A stretch of DNA of 64,000 nt from DATKNA01 sp963755755 (GTDB taxonomy: Bacteria > Actinomycetota > Actinomycetes > Actinomycetales > Kineosporiaceae), in assembly GCA_963755755.1 (NCBI GenBank), contig CAVWLJ010000004.1, positions 310,001 through 374,000 of the forward strand, given 5' to 3'. Position numbers and translations under genes: made by a program. The first letter of the stretch is position 1. Each line of letters opens with the position of its first letter. Shown here piece by piece: positions 35,884 through 45,305 of the stretch. A model generated the notes under the pieces. The model ran no database searches. It was not told where the DNA came from and was given only the letters and a program-made list of their open reading frames with translations.

Positions 35884-36760
35884 GTGAGCGTCGAGGGTCC
35901 GTTGCAGCGTCCGCGATCGGGCCGTCTCGTGCTCGCCGCGACACCCATCGGCGACCCGGAGGACGCGCCGGCCCGGCTCGTCCGGCTCGTCGCGGAGGCC
36001 GACGTCGTCGCGGCCGAGGACACCCGCCGCTTGCGCCGCCTCGCCGCCGCCCTCGGCGTCCGGCCGGGTGGGCGGGTCGTGAGCTATCACGAGCACAACG
36101 AGCGCGAACGGGCCGCCGAGCTCGTCGCCGCGGCGGTGGAGGGCGCCACCGTGCTCGTCCTCACCGACGCCGGGATGCCGAGCGTGTCCGACCCGGGGTT
36201 GCGCGTCGTCCGCGCCGCGGTGGAGGCCGGGGTGCCGGTGACGGCCGTGCCCGGCCCGTCCGCCGTCCTCACCGCGCTCGCGCTCTCCGGCCTGGCGACC
36301 GACCGGTTCTGCTTCGAGGGCTTCCCGCCCCGCAAGGACGGCGAGCGCCGGCGAGCGCTCGGTGCGCTCGGCGTCCGAGCCCCGAACCATGATCTTCTTC
36401 GAGGCTCCGCACCGGCTCGCGGCCACCCTCGCCGCCATGGCCGAGGCGTTCGGCGGCGACCGTGCCGCCGCGGTGTGCCGCGAGCTGACCAAGACCTACG
36501 AGGAGGTCCGCCGAGAGCCGCTCGCGGACCTGGCGCGCTGGGCCGCGGACCACGAGATCCTCGGCGAGGTCACGATCGTCGTCGCCGGGCGACCCGACGA
36601 GCAGCCCACGGAGGCGGACGTGGACCGGCTCGCGGCGGAGGTGATCCGTCGGGTGGAGGCGGGCGAGCGGCTCAAGGACGCCGCGGCTGCCGTCGCCGCC
36701 GCCTCGGGGGTGTCCAAGAACGCGCTCTACGAGGCGGCGCTCGTGACGCGCCGGGGCTGA
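35884..36760 (+). CDS. rsmI: 16S rRNA 2'-O-ribose C1402 methyltransferase RsmI, frameshifted
   Basis: RsmI methylates C1402 of 16S rRNA with S-adenosylmethionine. The protein of about 291 aa has the SAM-binding tetrapyrrole-methylase fold: LVLAATPIGDPEDAP, VAAEDTRRLRRL, SYHEHNE, LTDAGMPSVSDPG and VTAVPGPSAVLTALALSGL, FEGFPPRKDGERR; then, in another frame, MIFFEAPHRL, CRELTKTYEEV, GEVTIVVAG and a C-terminal helix with GVSKNALYEAAL. One extra base near 36375 splits it. GTG 35884 or the preceding GTG 35881 is the start. Confidence 0.9.
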
Positions 36761-36773
36761 TTCCCTCGCACCC

Positions 36774-36801
36774 CTCAAGATTGGGGGTCGTTCTCCGATG
36801 T
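36774..36801 (+). promoter_or_regulatory. Possible FliA/SigD-type promoter of the chemoreceptor gene
   Basis: CTCAA at 36774-36778 and CCGATGT at 36795-36801 are exactly 16 bases apart. The known motility-sigma consensus is CTAAA-N16-CCGATAT. Transcription would start close to the ATG at 36809, for which no ribosome binding site is seen, so the message would be nearly leaderless. Confidence 0.5.
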
Positions 36802-36808
36802 TGACCCT

Positions 36809-38425
36809 ATGACCAAGGGCCGTTCGAGTTCCGGAGCAAGCCTGGCGCGCAGGAGCACCCTTGCTTTCGGTGTCGTGCTCCTCATCGTGGCGGGTGCAGC
36901 GTGTGCCGTGGTCGGACTGTCCGGGTCCGCCGCCGCGGAGCTCGACGCCTACCGGTCGCAGGACGCGGCGTTGCAGGCCGCGGTGGCCGACGTCCGCAGC
37001 TCCTTCTACAACTTCGACGACCAGATGAACATGTACGTCGCCGTGCTCGTCGGGGAGCCGCAGCGGCAGAAGCTGGCGGAGGACACGTACCAGCAGGCGC
37101 AGCAGGCCCGCAGCGCGATGGCTCATGCGCTGGACCAGGCGCAGGCCCTCGCCGGGGTCGCCGGCGCCGCCCAGCCGCTCGCCCGGCTGCGCCAGGACTT
37201 CGTGGCCTACTCCGCCTTCGCCGACCAGACCCGCCAGGCCGCGCAGGGCGGCGACTACCACAAGGCGGTCTACATCACGACCGTCGGCAACCTCGAACCG
37301 TCCAACGACATCATGCCGACCCTCGACACGGTGTCGGACCTGACGGGCAAGGCCGTCGCACGGGACCTCAGCCAGGTCGCAGACGCCCAGGGCACGCTGC
37401 AGCTCGTCGCCGGTCTCGCAGCGGCACTCACCATCGGCCTGCTCGTCGCGCTGGCGGTCGCCTTCCGCCGGTCCGTGCTGCGGCCGCTGCGCCAGGTCCG
37501 TGACCGGATGGCCGCCATCGCCGACGGGGACGGGGACCTCGGCATCCGGTTGGCGATCCAACGGCAGGACGAGATCGGCGAGCTGGCCGGCGCCTTCGAC
37601 CGCTTCGTGGACGGCATCGCCGCCATCGTGTCCTCGGTCGCCCATGAGGCCGACACGCTCGCCGCGTCCACGGCGCAGCTCTCCGAGACATCGGGGGACT
37701 TCGCCGCCACCGCCGAGACCACCGTGGGGCGCGCGCGGGCCGTGTCCGCGTCGGTCGAGGAGATCTCCTCGGGCGTCGCGTCACTCGCCTCGAGCGCGGA
37801 GGAGATGCAGGCCTCGATCAAGGAGATCGCCTCCAACGCCGCGGCCGCGGCCCGGCGCGGCGAGGAGGCGGTCCAGCTGTCCGCGCGCACCAGCGAGCAG
37901 GTCCGCGCGCTGGGCGCCGCTTCCACGCAGGTCGACGAGGTCGTGCGGCTGATCCGCTCCGTGGCGGAGCAGACGAACCTCCTGGCGCTCAACGCGACGA
38001 TCGAGGCCGCCCGCGCGGGCGAGGCCGGCAAGGGCTTCGCCGTCGTCGCGACCGAGGTCAAGCAGCTCGCCGCGGAGACGTCGGCGGCGACGACGCAGAT
38101 CTCGGCGCGGGTGGCGGAGATCCACAACGCCGTCCAGGAGTGCATGACGTCGATGAGCGAGATCACGACCATGATGGACGAGCTGGGCGACTACCAGACG
38201 ACCATCTCGTCGGCCGTCGAGGAGCAGACGGCGACGACGTCGGAGATGACGGCGCGCGTCGCCGCCGCGGCGGCGGGCACCACGGGCATCGCGGCGGACG
38301 CGGCGGCACTCGCCGAGACCAACGAGGCGACGCGCGCGGCGATCGAGGAGTCCAGCCGCCAGATCGACGACCTCGCCGCGACCGGGCGGGAACTCCACGG
38401 CCTGGTGAGCCGCTTCCGCAGCTGA
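36809..38425 (+). CDS. Methyl-accepting chemotaxis protein
   Basis: The 538-aa receptor has membrane helix 1 at about 17-37, an extracytoplasmic four-helix-type sensor (YNFDDQMNMYVAVLVGEPQR) to about 195, membrane helix 2 (LQLVAGLAAALTIGLLVALAV), a HAMP domain and a cytoplasmic signalling rod. The hairpin tip, around 385-415, reads AEQTNLLALNATIEAARAGE and GKGFAVVATEVKQLAAE, as expected for a CheA/CheW contact. No che or flagellar genes are in the window; the ligand is unknown. It stands alone between rsmI and an oppositely oriented SDR gene. Confidence 0.92.
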   Translation: MTKGRSSSGASLARRSTLAFGVVLLIVAGAACAVVGLSGSAAAELDAYRSQDAALQAAVADVRSSFYNFDDQMNMYVAVLVGEPQRQKLAEDTYQQAQQARSAMAHALDQAQALAGVAGAAQPLARLRQDFVAYSAFADQTRQAAQGGDYHKAVYITTVGNLEPSNDIMPTLDTVSDLTGKAVARDLSQVADAQGTLQLVAGLAAALTIGLLVALAVAFRRSVLRPLRQVRDRMAAIADGDGDLGIRLAIQRQDEIGELAGAFDRFVDGIAAIVSSVAHEADTLAASTAQLSETSGDFAATAETTVGRARAVSASVEEISSGVASLASSAEEMQASIKEIASNAAAAARRGEEAVQLSARTSEQVRALGAASTQVDEVVRLIRSVAEQTNLLALNATIEAARAGEAGKGFAVVATEVKQLAAETSAATTQISARVAEIHNAVQECMTSMSEITTMMDELGDYQTTISSAVEEQTATTSEMTARVAAAAAGTTGIAADAAALAETNEATRAAIEESSRQIDDLAATGRELHGLVSRFRS

Positions 38426-38438
38426 GAGGCTCGGGGTC

Positions 38439-39260
38439 CTACTCGTTCGAGCCGGGCTCGCTCAACGCGGTGTGCATCTTGCCCTTGAGGGCGTCCGGGG
38501 TGATCCGGCCCGCGGCGGCCATCACCTTGTTCAGCGGGTTGCCGGCGACGACCTTCTCCTCGCCGTCCATGAGCGCCTGGAAGCCCTGCTCGGCGACCTT
38601 GGCCGGGTCGTCCTGCACCTTCTCGTTGCCACCGGCCCGGGTGTCGGTCATCTCCGCGCGCCGGAAGAAGTTCGTCTGCGTGACGCCCGGCATCAGCGCC
38701 GTGACCGTGACGCCGGTGTCCTTGAGCTCGGTCCGGATGGACTCGGCGAAGGACTGGTCGAAGGCCTTCGTCGCCGCGTAGACGGCCTCGTACGGCCCGG
38801 GCTGCGTGGCGGCGATCGACGAGGTGATGAGCACCTTGCCCCGGCCGCGGTCGACCATCTCGGGGATGATCCGCTTCGCCAGGTGCACCGTCGACGTCAC
38901 GTTGACCGCGATGACGTCGAGCTCCTTGCGCAGGTCGGTGTCCGTGAACTCGCCACCGCTGCCGACACCGGCGTTGAGCGCGAGCGCCTCGACCGGCCGG
39001 CCGAGCCGCTGCGTCTCGGTGTAGAGCTGCTCCACGCCCTCGTACGTCGACAGGTCCGCCTGGACCGGCGTCACGTCCGCGCCCAGCGACTGCAGCTCGC
39101 TCGCCGCCTGCGCGATCTCGGGGTTCTCGGCGGCGACGACGAGGTCGAAGCCGTGCTGGGCGAACTGCTTCGCGAGTTCCAGGCCGATCCCGCTCGAGGC
39201 ACCGGTGACGAGGGCGAGCGGCTTGCCCGCGGGCAGACCCGACGTGTCGGGGGTGGTCAT
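38439..39260 (-). CDS. Short-chain dehydrogenase/reductase
   Basis: The 273-aa classical SDR has VTGASSGIGLELAKQF (cofactor loop TGxxxGIG), the NAGVG strand motif, an active-site ITSSIAATQPGPYEAVYAATKAFDQ region with Ser, Tyr and Lys in the expected order, and a PGVTQTNFF loop. The substrate is unknown. AGGAGC lies 6-7 bases before ATG 39260. It is divergent from metG and converges with the chemoreceptor gene, 13 bases away. Confidence 0.88.
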   Translation of the reverse strand: MTTPDTSGLPAGKPLALVTGASSGIGLELAKQFAQHGFDLVVAAENPEIAQAASELQSLGADVTPVQADLSTYEGVEQLYTETQRLGRPVEALALNAGVGSGGEFTDTDLRKELDVIAVNVTSTVHLAKRIIPEMVDRGRGKVLITSSIAATQPGPYEAVYAATKAFDQSFAESIRTELKDTGVTVTALMPGVTQTNFFRRAEMTDTRAGGNEKVQDDPAKVAEQGFQALMDGEEKVVAGNPLNKVMAAAGRITPDALKGKMHTALSEPGSNE

Positions 39261-39343
39261 GACATCGCTCCTTGCTTCGAGGGCTGTGGGCTCGCTGGTC
39301 CGGTGCCCCGCCGGGCGGCCGGTAAACGGATGGCCCGGCTCCC

Positions 39344-39349
39344 TAGGAT
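39344..39349 (+). promoter_or_regulatory. -10 box of metG, leaderless type
   Basis: TAGGAT, 6 bases, then ATG 39356; no Shine-Dalgarno sequence before the start. Confidence 0.5.
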
Positions 39350-39355
39350 CGGAGC

Positions 39356-41152
39356 ATGACCCACGTCCTCTCCGCGGTGGCCTGGCCCTACGCCAACGGC
39401 CCGCGGCACATCGGCCACGTCGCCGGCTTCGGCGTCCCCTCCGACGTGTTCAGCCGGTACATGCGGATGGCGGGTCACGACGTCCTCATGGTCAGCGGCA
39501 CCGACGAGCACGGGACGCCGATCCTCGTGCAGGCGGAGAAGGAGGGGCTGAGCCCCAAGCAGCTGGCCGACCGCTACAACCGGGTCATCGTCGAGGACCT
39601 GCACGGGCTCGGGCTCGCCTACGACCTCTTCACCCGGACGACGACGCGCAACCACTACGCGGTCGCGCAGGAGCTGTTCCGCGTCGTCCACAAGAACGGG
39701 TACATGATCGAGAAGACGACGGTGGGTGCCATCTCGCCGTCGACGGGGCGGACCTTGCCCGACCGGTACATCGAGGGCACCTGCCCGATCTGCGGCTACG
39801 ACGGCGCGCGCGGCGACCAGTGCGACAACTGCGGCAACCAGCTCGACGCCGTCGAGCTCATCAACCCGCGCAGCCGGATCAACGGTGAGAAGCCGGTCTT
39901 CGTCGAGACCGAGCACTTCTTCCTCGACCTGCCGGCGCTCGCCGAGACGCTCGGCGCCTGGCTGCAGACCCGCACCGACTGGCGGCCCAACGTCCTCAAG
40001 TTCTCCCTCAACCTGCTCGACGACGTCCGGCCGCGCGCCATGACCCGCGACATCGACTGGGGCATCCCGGTGCCGCTGCCGGGGTGGGAGGACAACCCGA
40101 ACAAGCGGCTCTACGTCTGGTTCGACGCCGTCATCGGGTACCTCTCGGCGTCGATCGAGTGGGCCCGGCGCAGCGGCGACCCGGACGGCTGGCGCGCCTG
40201 GTGGAACGACCCGGACGCCCGCTCCTACTACTTCATGGGCAAGGACAACATCACGTTCCACGCCCAGATCTGGCCCGCCGAGCTGCTGGGTTACGACGGC
40301 CGCGGCTCCCGCGGCGGATCGCCCGGGAAGTTCGGGGAGCTGCAGCTGCCCACGGAGGTCGTGAGCAGCGAGTTCCTCACCATGGAGGGCGGCAAGTTCT
40401 CGTCCTCGCGCGGGGTCGTCATCTACGTCCGCGACATGCTGGCGCGCTACCAGCCCGACGCCCTGCGGTACTTCATCTCGGTGGCGGGCCCGGAGAACCA
40501 GGACACCGACTTCACCTGGGCGGAGTTCGTCCGGCGGACCAACGACGAGCTCGTGGCCGGCTGGGGCAACCTCGTCAACCGGGTGGCGTCCATGATCTCC
40601 AAGAACATCGGCGCGATCCCCGAGCGAGGCGTGCTCACGGACGCCGACCGCGCGCTGCTCGCCGCGACGGAGGCGGGGTTCACCACCGTCGGGGACCTGC
40701 TCGGCACCCACCGGCAGAAGCAGGCCGTCAGCGAGGCGATGCGGGTCGTCGGCGAGGCGAACAAGTACCTCTCCGACCAGGCGCCGTGGAAGCTGCGGAC
40801 CTCCGAGCCCGAGCGGTACGCCACGGTGCTCCACGTCGCCGCGCAGGCCGTGACCAACTGCCGGGTGCTGCTGTCTCCGTTCCTCCCGCACTCGGCCCAG
40901 GCGGTGCACGAGGCGCTGGGCGGCAGCGGGACGGTCTCGCCGATGCCGCAGATCCGCGAGGTCGAGGACCTCGACGGCGGGCCGGGCTACCCGATCCTCA
41001 CCGGGGACTACCGCCGCGGCGAGACGCTGCCGGCGTGGGGGCCGACGCCGATCGAGCCGGGGACGCCGGTGCCGCCGCCGGCGCCGATCTTCCGCAAGCT
41101 GGACGACTCGGTGGTCGAGGAGGAACTGGCGCGCCTCGAGTCGGGGTCGTGA
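39356..41152 (+). CDS. metG: Methionyl-tRNA synthetase
   Basis: The 598-aa class I synthetase charges tRNA-Met. It has the HIGH motif at 18-21 (PRHIGHVAGF), a zinc knob with CPICGYDGARGDQCDNCG, DIDWGIPVPLPGW, YFMGKDNITFHAQIWPAELL and the KMSKS-equivalent KFSSSRG with Lys347. The four-cysteine knob puts it in the E. coli-like zinc-containing form. There is no C-terminal EMAP-like dimerisation domain. Its TGA overlaps the GTG of tatD (GTGA). metG-tatD-rpfB-rsmA-ispE is the order known from M. tuberculosis. Confidence 0.95.
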   Translation: MTHVLSAVAWPYANGPRHIGHVAGFGVPSDVFSRYMRMAGHDVLMVSGTDEHGTPILVQAEKEGLSPKQLADRYNRVIVEDLHGLGLAYDLFTRTTTRNHYAVAQELFRVVHKNGYMIEKTTVGAISPSTGRTLPDRYIEGTCPICGYDGARGDQCDNCGNQLDAVELINPRSRINGEKPVFVETEHFFLDLPALAETLGAWLQTRTDWRPNVLKFSLNLLDDVRPRAMTRDIDWGIPVPLPGWEDNPNKRLYVWFDAVIGYLSASIEWARRSGDPDGWRAWWNDPDARSYYFMGKDNITFHAQIWPAELLGYDGRGSRGGSPGKFGELQLPTEVVSSEFLTMEGGKFSSSRGVVIYVRDMLARYQPDALRYFISVAGPENQDTDFTWAEFVRRTNDELVAGWGNLVNRVASMISKNIGAIPERGVLTDADRALLAATEAGFTTVGDLLGTHRQKQAVSEAMRVVGEANKYLSDQAPWKLRTSEPERYATVLHVAAQAVTNCRVLLSPFLPHSAQAVHEALGGSGTVSPMPQIREVEDLDGGPGYPILTGDYRRGETLPAWGPTPIEPGTPVPPPAPIFRKLDDSVVEEELARLESGS

Positions 41153-42000
41153 GCGAGCGGGCGTCGCTGCCACCGCCGCCGGAGCCGCTGCCGTCGCCCG
41201 TCGTCGACGACCACACGCACCTCGACCACGCGCGTCGCGGCGCCGGTGCCCTCGCGCCGGAGGCGGCGGTGGCCGCGGCCGCGGCGGTCGGCGTCCCCCG
41301 CGTCGTGCAGATCGGCTGCGACCTCGAGGCGGCGCGCTGGACCGTCGAGCTCCTCGACTCCCCGGTCGCGGCCGGCGCGATCCTCGGCGGCGTCGCCCTG
41401 CACCCGACGGAGGCGACCAAGCTCGGCGCCGGCCTCGACGCGGCCCTGGCGGAGATCGAACGGCTGGCCCGGCACCCGCGCGTGCGGGTCGTGGGGGAGA
41501 CCGGCCTGGACCACTACTGGGTGCCGGCGGACGACGGAGCCGGGCGGGCGGCGCAGGAGACGTCGTTCCGCCGGCACATCGGCCTGGCGAAGCGACTGGG
41601 CAAGGTGCTGCAGATCCACGACCGCGACGCGCACGACGACGTGCTGCGGATCCTGCAGGACGAGGGCGCGCCGGAGCAGACGGTCTTCCACTGCTTCTCC
41701 GGGGACGCGGCGATGGCCCGGTTCTGCGTGGACCGAGGCTGGTACCTCTCGTTCGCCGGCACCCTGACCTTCAAGAACGCCGGGCCGCTCCGCGAGGCGC
41801 TCCGGGCGGTGCCGCTGGACCGGGTGCTCGTCGAGACCGACGCGCCGTACCTCACCCCGTCGCCGCACCGAGGCAGGCCCAACGCGTCCTACCTGGTGCC
41901 GCTGACCGTCCGCTGCATGGCCGAGGTCGTCGGGCGCGACCTCGACGCCGTCTGCCGGCAACTCGCCGTCACCAGCGAGGCCCTCTACGGCCCCTGGTGA
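41149..42000 (+). CDS. tatD: TatD family metal-dependent hydrolase/deoxyribonuclease
   Basis: The 283-aa TIM-barrel protein has the TatD metal-binding residues: VDDHTHLDH near residue 19, VALHPTEA, VVGETGLDHYWV, RRHIGLAKRLGKVLQIHDRD, FHCFSGDAAMARF and VLVETDAPYLTPSPHRGRPN. TatD proteins are 3'-5' nucleases linked to DNA repair and quality control. The GTG start overlaps the metG stop, so translation is coupled. Confidence 0.92.
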   Translation: MSERASLPPPPEPLPSPVVDDHTHLDHARRGAGALAPEAAVAAAAAVGVPRVVQIGCDLEAARWTVELLDSPVAAGAILGGVALHPTEATKLGAGLDAALAEIERLARHPRVRVVGETGLDHYWVPADDGAGRAAQETSFRRHIGLAKRLGKVLQIHDRDAHDDVLRILQDEGAPEQTVFHCFSGDAAMARFCVDRGWYLSFAGTLTFKNAGPLREALRAVPLDRVLVETDAPYLTPSPHRGRPNASYLVPLTVRCMAEVVGRDLDAVCRQLAVTSEALYGPW

Positions 42001-42267
42001 CCGGCGTGGCGGCTTGACGAGAGCCGCTCTCGAACGCCACAGATTCCGAGTCCGGCCGCCCGTTTCGCACCGCTTTGTCCGCGCTGCGTGGCGGATCTCA
42101 CGTACTCGATCGTGACCTGCTCGTACACCGGTAGCGTGATCATTTGCAAGTGGTATCGGAGTGTCGCCCCCTTGCCACAGGGTGATCCGTGATTACTCTA
42201 AGACGCCGACAGCCGGGATCGGACCACCCGGAGAGCGCAGCCGCCCCTCCCGGCTCCTCTTCTCGCC
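42001..42267 (+). promoter_or_regulatory. Upstream region of rpfB
   Basis: This 267-base gap holds no gene. TAGCGT at 42132-42137 is a candidate -10 box, which would give a leader of roughly 125 bases before GTG 42268. A short inverted repeat GAGAG/CTCTC lies near 42019-42031. I looked for the c-di-AMP (ydaO) riboswitch that often precedes rpf genes in actinobacteria and did not find its conserved elements. Confidence 0.3.
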
Positions 42268-43453
42268 GTGCCCGGGCAGTACGACGACTGGAGCACAGTG
42301 CTCGAGTTCCTGAACGGGCGGCCGGCCCGCGTGGCGGCGGGAGCCGTCGCCCTGGGGGCCGTGGTCGGCGGAGCCGCCGCCTACGCCCACGCCGGCACGA
42401 CCGTCACCCTCCTCGTCGACGGCCAGAGCCGCACGGTGGACGCCGACGCCGACACGGTGAAGGCGTTGCTCGCCGACCAGAACATCTCCGTGACTCCGCG
42501 CGACATCGTCGCCCCGGGCATGGACAGCGCGCTCAAGGACGGCGAGCAGGTCGTGGTCCGGTACGCCCGGCCCTTCACGGTCACCGTCGACGGCGTCACC
42601 CACACGTACTGGACCACCGCCCTCACCGTGAACGACGCGCTCAGTGCCGTCGGCATCCGGGCGGACGGCGCCAGGCTCTCAGCGTCCCGGTCCCTGCCGC
42701 TGGGCCGTCAGGGACTCGACCTCGACGTCTCGACGCCGAAGACCGTGAAGATCGTGGCCGACGGCAGGACCCGTACCGTCACGACGACGGCGGCGAGCAT
42801 CGGGGCGTTGCTCACCGAGCAGGGTGTGACGCTCGACGGCGACGACGAGGTTCGGCCCGGGCTCTCGAAGCCCGTGACGACCGGGCTCAGCGTCGCGCTC
42901 GTCCGGGTCAGCCACCGGCGCGCCACCGCGGCCCAGCCGGTCGCGTTCGCGACCACGCAGCGGCGCACGTCCGACCTCTACGTCGGGCAGTCCCGCATCG
43001 TGACCCAGGGCAAGGCGGGCAGCCGGACCGTCGTCTACGACGTCGTCGTCAAGAACGGCAAGGTCGCCGGCAAGACGGTCGTCTCCAGCACGCAGCGCAA
43101 GGCCCCCGTCACCAAGGTCGTCGAGGTCGGCACCAAGAAGCGCCCGGCCCCGACCCCGAGCGGCGGTGGCGGCGGCAGTGGCGGCGGTGGCGGTGGCGGC
43201 AACGTGGGCGGCGGCGTCGACGGCCTCAACTGGCCCGCACTCGCCAAGTGCGAGTCCGGCGGCAACCCGCGCGCGGTCAACCCGGCGGGCTACTACGGGC
43301 TCTACCAGTTCAGCCTGGCGACGTGGCACGCGGTGGGCGGCAGCGGCAACCCGATCAACGCCTCGCCCGTCGGAGCAGCTGTACCGGGCCAAGCTCCTGT
43401 ACAAGAAGGGCGGCGCCGGCCAGTGGGGCTGCGGCGCCCACCTGTTCGACTGA
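42268..43453 (+). CDS. rpfB: Resuscitation-promoting factor RpfB, frameshifted end
   Basis: The protein of about 395 aa has an N-terminal anchor (RVAAGAVALGAVVGGAAAYA), three DUF348 repeats (TVTLLVDGQSRTVDADADTV; FTVTVDGVTHTYWTTALTVND; KTVKIVADGRTRTVTTTAAS), a G5 domain, a Gly-rich linker and the Rpf lysozyme-like domain: GLNWPALAKCESGGNPRAVN with the catalytic Glu, GYYGLYQFSLATWHAVGGSG. An indel near 43365 puts the end (SEQLYRAKLLYKKGGAGQWG then CGAHLFD) in another frame, stop 43453. Rpf enzymes cut peptidoglycan and wake dormant cells. GTG 42268 is the likeliest start but is not well marked. Confidence 0.92.
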
Positions 43454-43467
43454 ACGCCTCCGCGTGA

Positions 43468-43473
43468 CACCCT
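43468..43473 (+). promoter_or_regulatory. Possible -10 box of rsmA, leaderless type
   Basis: CACCCT (A at position 2, T at position 6) stands 6 bases before GTG 43480. Weaker than the TANNNT boxes elsewhere in the window. Confidence 0.3.
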
Positions 43474-43479
43474 GAGCGG

Positions 43480-44363
43480 GTGGACGCGACGACTCAGGGC
43501 CTGCTCGGGCCGGCGGACCTCCGCCGGCTCGCGCAGGCCCTGGGCGTCTCGCCGACCAAGTCGCTGGGCCAGAACTTCGTCGTCGACGCGAACACCGTGC
43601 GCCGGATCGCGCGGGCGGCGCAGCTGGACGCCGCCGACGTCGTGCTCGAGATCGGCCCCGGTCTCGGCTCGCTGACGCTGGCCCTGCTCGACGTCGCCGC
43701 CGCGGTCGTCGCGGTCGAGGTCGACCCCACGCTGGCGGCCGCCCTGCCCGCCACCGTGGCGGAGCGGAGGCCGCGACGCCGAGGGCCGCCTCGACCGTGC
43801 ACGCCGTCGACGCGCTCCGGCTGGTGACGCTGCCGGAGCCGCAGCCCACCGCCCTCGTCGCCAACCTGCCCTACAACGTCGCCGTGCCCGTCCTGCTCAC
43901 CGTCCTGGAGCGGTTCCCGACCGTCCGGCACGGGCTGGTGATGGTCCAGGCCGAGGTCGCGGAGCGGCTCGCCGCCGGTCCCGGCGAGCCGGCCTACGGC
44001 ATCCCGTCGGTCAAGGCCGCCTGGTGGGCCTCGGTCCGCCGGGCCGGGGCCGTCCCCAGGACCGTGTTCTGGCCGGTCCCCAACGTGGACTCCGGGCTGG
44101 TCGCGTTCGAGCGCCGCGAGCCGCCCGCCTCCCGCGCGGGCCGGCAGGCCGTGTTCGCCGTCGTCGACGCCGCCTTCGCCCAGCGCCGCAAGACGCTGCG
44201 CGGCGCGCTCGCGGGCCTCGCCGGGTCTCCGGACGCCGCCGAGCGGGCCCTGCGCGACGCCGGCATCGACCCTCGCACCCGCGGCGAGCAGCTCGGCGTG
44301 GAGCAGTTCGCGGTCATCGCCGACGCGCTCGCCGGCGCCGACGCCGTCAGGGTGGACGGGTGA
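43480..44363 (+). CDS. rsmA: 16S rRNA dimethyladenosine transferase RsmA (KsgA), frameshifted
   Basis: RsmA dimethylates A1518 and A1519 of 16S rRNA. The first frame gives SPTKSLGQNFVVDANTVRRI, the SAM-binding LEIGPGLGSLTLALL and VVAVEVDP; the second, from about 43790, gives ANLPYNVAVPVLL (motif IV, NLPY), MVQAEVAERLAAGPGEPAYG, SVKAAWWA and FWPVPNVDSGLV. An indel near 43770-43795, close to a GC-rich run, separates them. The stop overlaps the GTG of ispE. Confidence 0.92.
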
Positions 44364-45305
44364 GTGCGTCCTCGGTGACCGTCCGGGTGCCGGCCAAGGT
44401 CAACCTGGTGCTCGAGGTGGGCCCGCCGCTGCCCGACGGCTACCACCAGCTGGCCACGGTGTTCCACGCGGTGTCGCTCTTCGACGAGGTGACCGCCACG
44501 GAGCTGGAGGGGCCCGAGGCCGACCCGGACGCCGACGTTCACGGTGACGGTCGAGGGCCCGGGCGCGGACGAGGTGCCGCGCGACGACGGCAACCTCGCG
44601 GTCCGTGCCGCCGTGCTGCTCTCGGAGTACGCCGCCGGCCACCGGCCGGTGCGGCTGCACATCAGCAAGGGCATCCCCGTCGCCGGCGGCATGGCCGGCG
44701 GATCGGCCGACGCGGCCGCCGCCCTGGTCGCGTGCGAGGCGCTGTGGCAGACCGGCATCGGCCGGCCCCGGCTCCTGGAGCTCGCCGCCGAACTGGGCTC
44801 CGACGTCCCGTTCGCCCTGCTCGGCGGCACGGCCATCGGCAGCGGCCGGGGCGACCGCCTCACGCCCGCCCTGGCCCGCGGTGACTACCACTGGGTGGTG
44901 GCGCTCGCGGACCGCGGCCTCTCCACGCCGATGGTCTACAAGGAGCTGGACCGGCTGCGCAGCGGCCGCATCCTGCCCGAGCCCCGCGTGCCCGACGCGA
45001 TGATGCAGGCGCTGCGCCGCAGCGATCCGGAGACGGTCGGCGCGCTGCTCTCCAACGACCTCCAGAACGCCGCGGTCTCGCTGTATCCCGAGCTCGAGCG
45101 GACGCTCGCGGTGGGCAGCGAGTACGGCGCGCTCGGGGGCATCGTCTCCGGCTCGGGCCCGACCGTGGTGTTCCTCGCCCGCGACACCGAGCACGCGCTC
45201 GACCTCTCGGTGGCGCTGACGGCGTCCGGCGCGGCCTCCGACGTACGCCGTGCCCGCGGCCCGGTGCACGGCGCGCGGGTGGTGGAGACGGGCAGGCTGA
45301 CCTGA
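44360..45305 (+). CDS. ispE: 4-diphosphocytidyl-2-C-methyl-D-erythritol kinase IspE, frameshifted
   Basis: IspE phosphorylates CDP-methylerythritol in the non-mevalonate isoprenoid pathway, so polyprenyl carriers depend on it. The GHMP-kinase protein of about 314 aa has VRVPAKVNLVLEVGPPLPDG, YHQLATVFHAVSLFDEV, then in the next frame the ATP-binding glycine loop IPVAGGMAGGSADAAAAL, LGSDVPFALLGGTAIGSGRG and a C-terminal SGSGPTVVFLAR. The indel is near 44535-44545. GTG 44360 overlaps the rsmA stop; the TGA overlaps the ABC-F start by one base. Confidence 0.92.

Noticed and set aside
42001..42267. c-di-AMP (ydaO) riboswitch before rpfB
   Set aside because: Such riboswitches are common before rpf genes in actinobacteria, but the conserved core elements were not found in this gap.
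43740..43800. Programmed ribosomal frameshift in rsmA (and similarly in glmU or ispE)
   Set aside because: No slippery heptamer with downstream pseudoknot was apparent, and the same kind of break occurs in many unrelated genes, which fits sequencing indels better.
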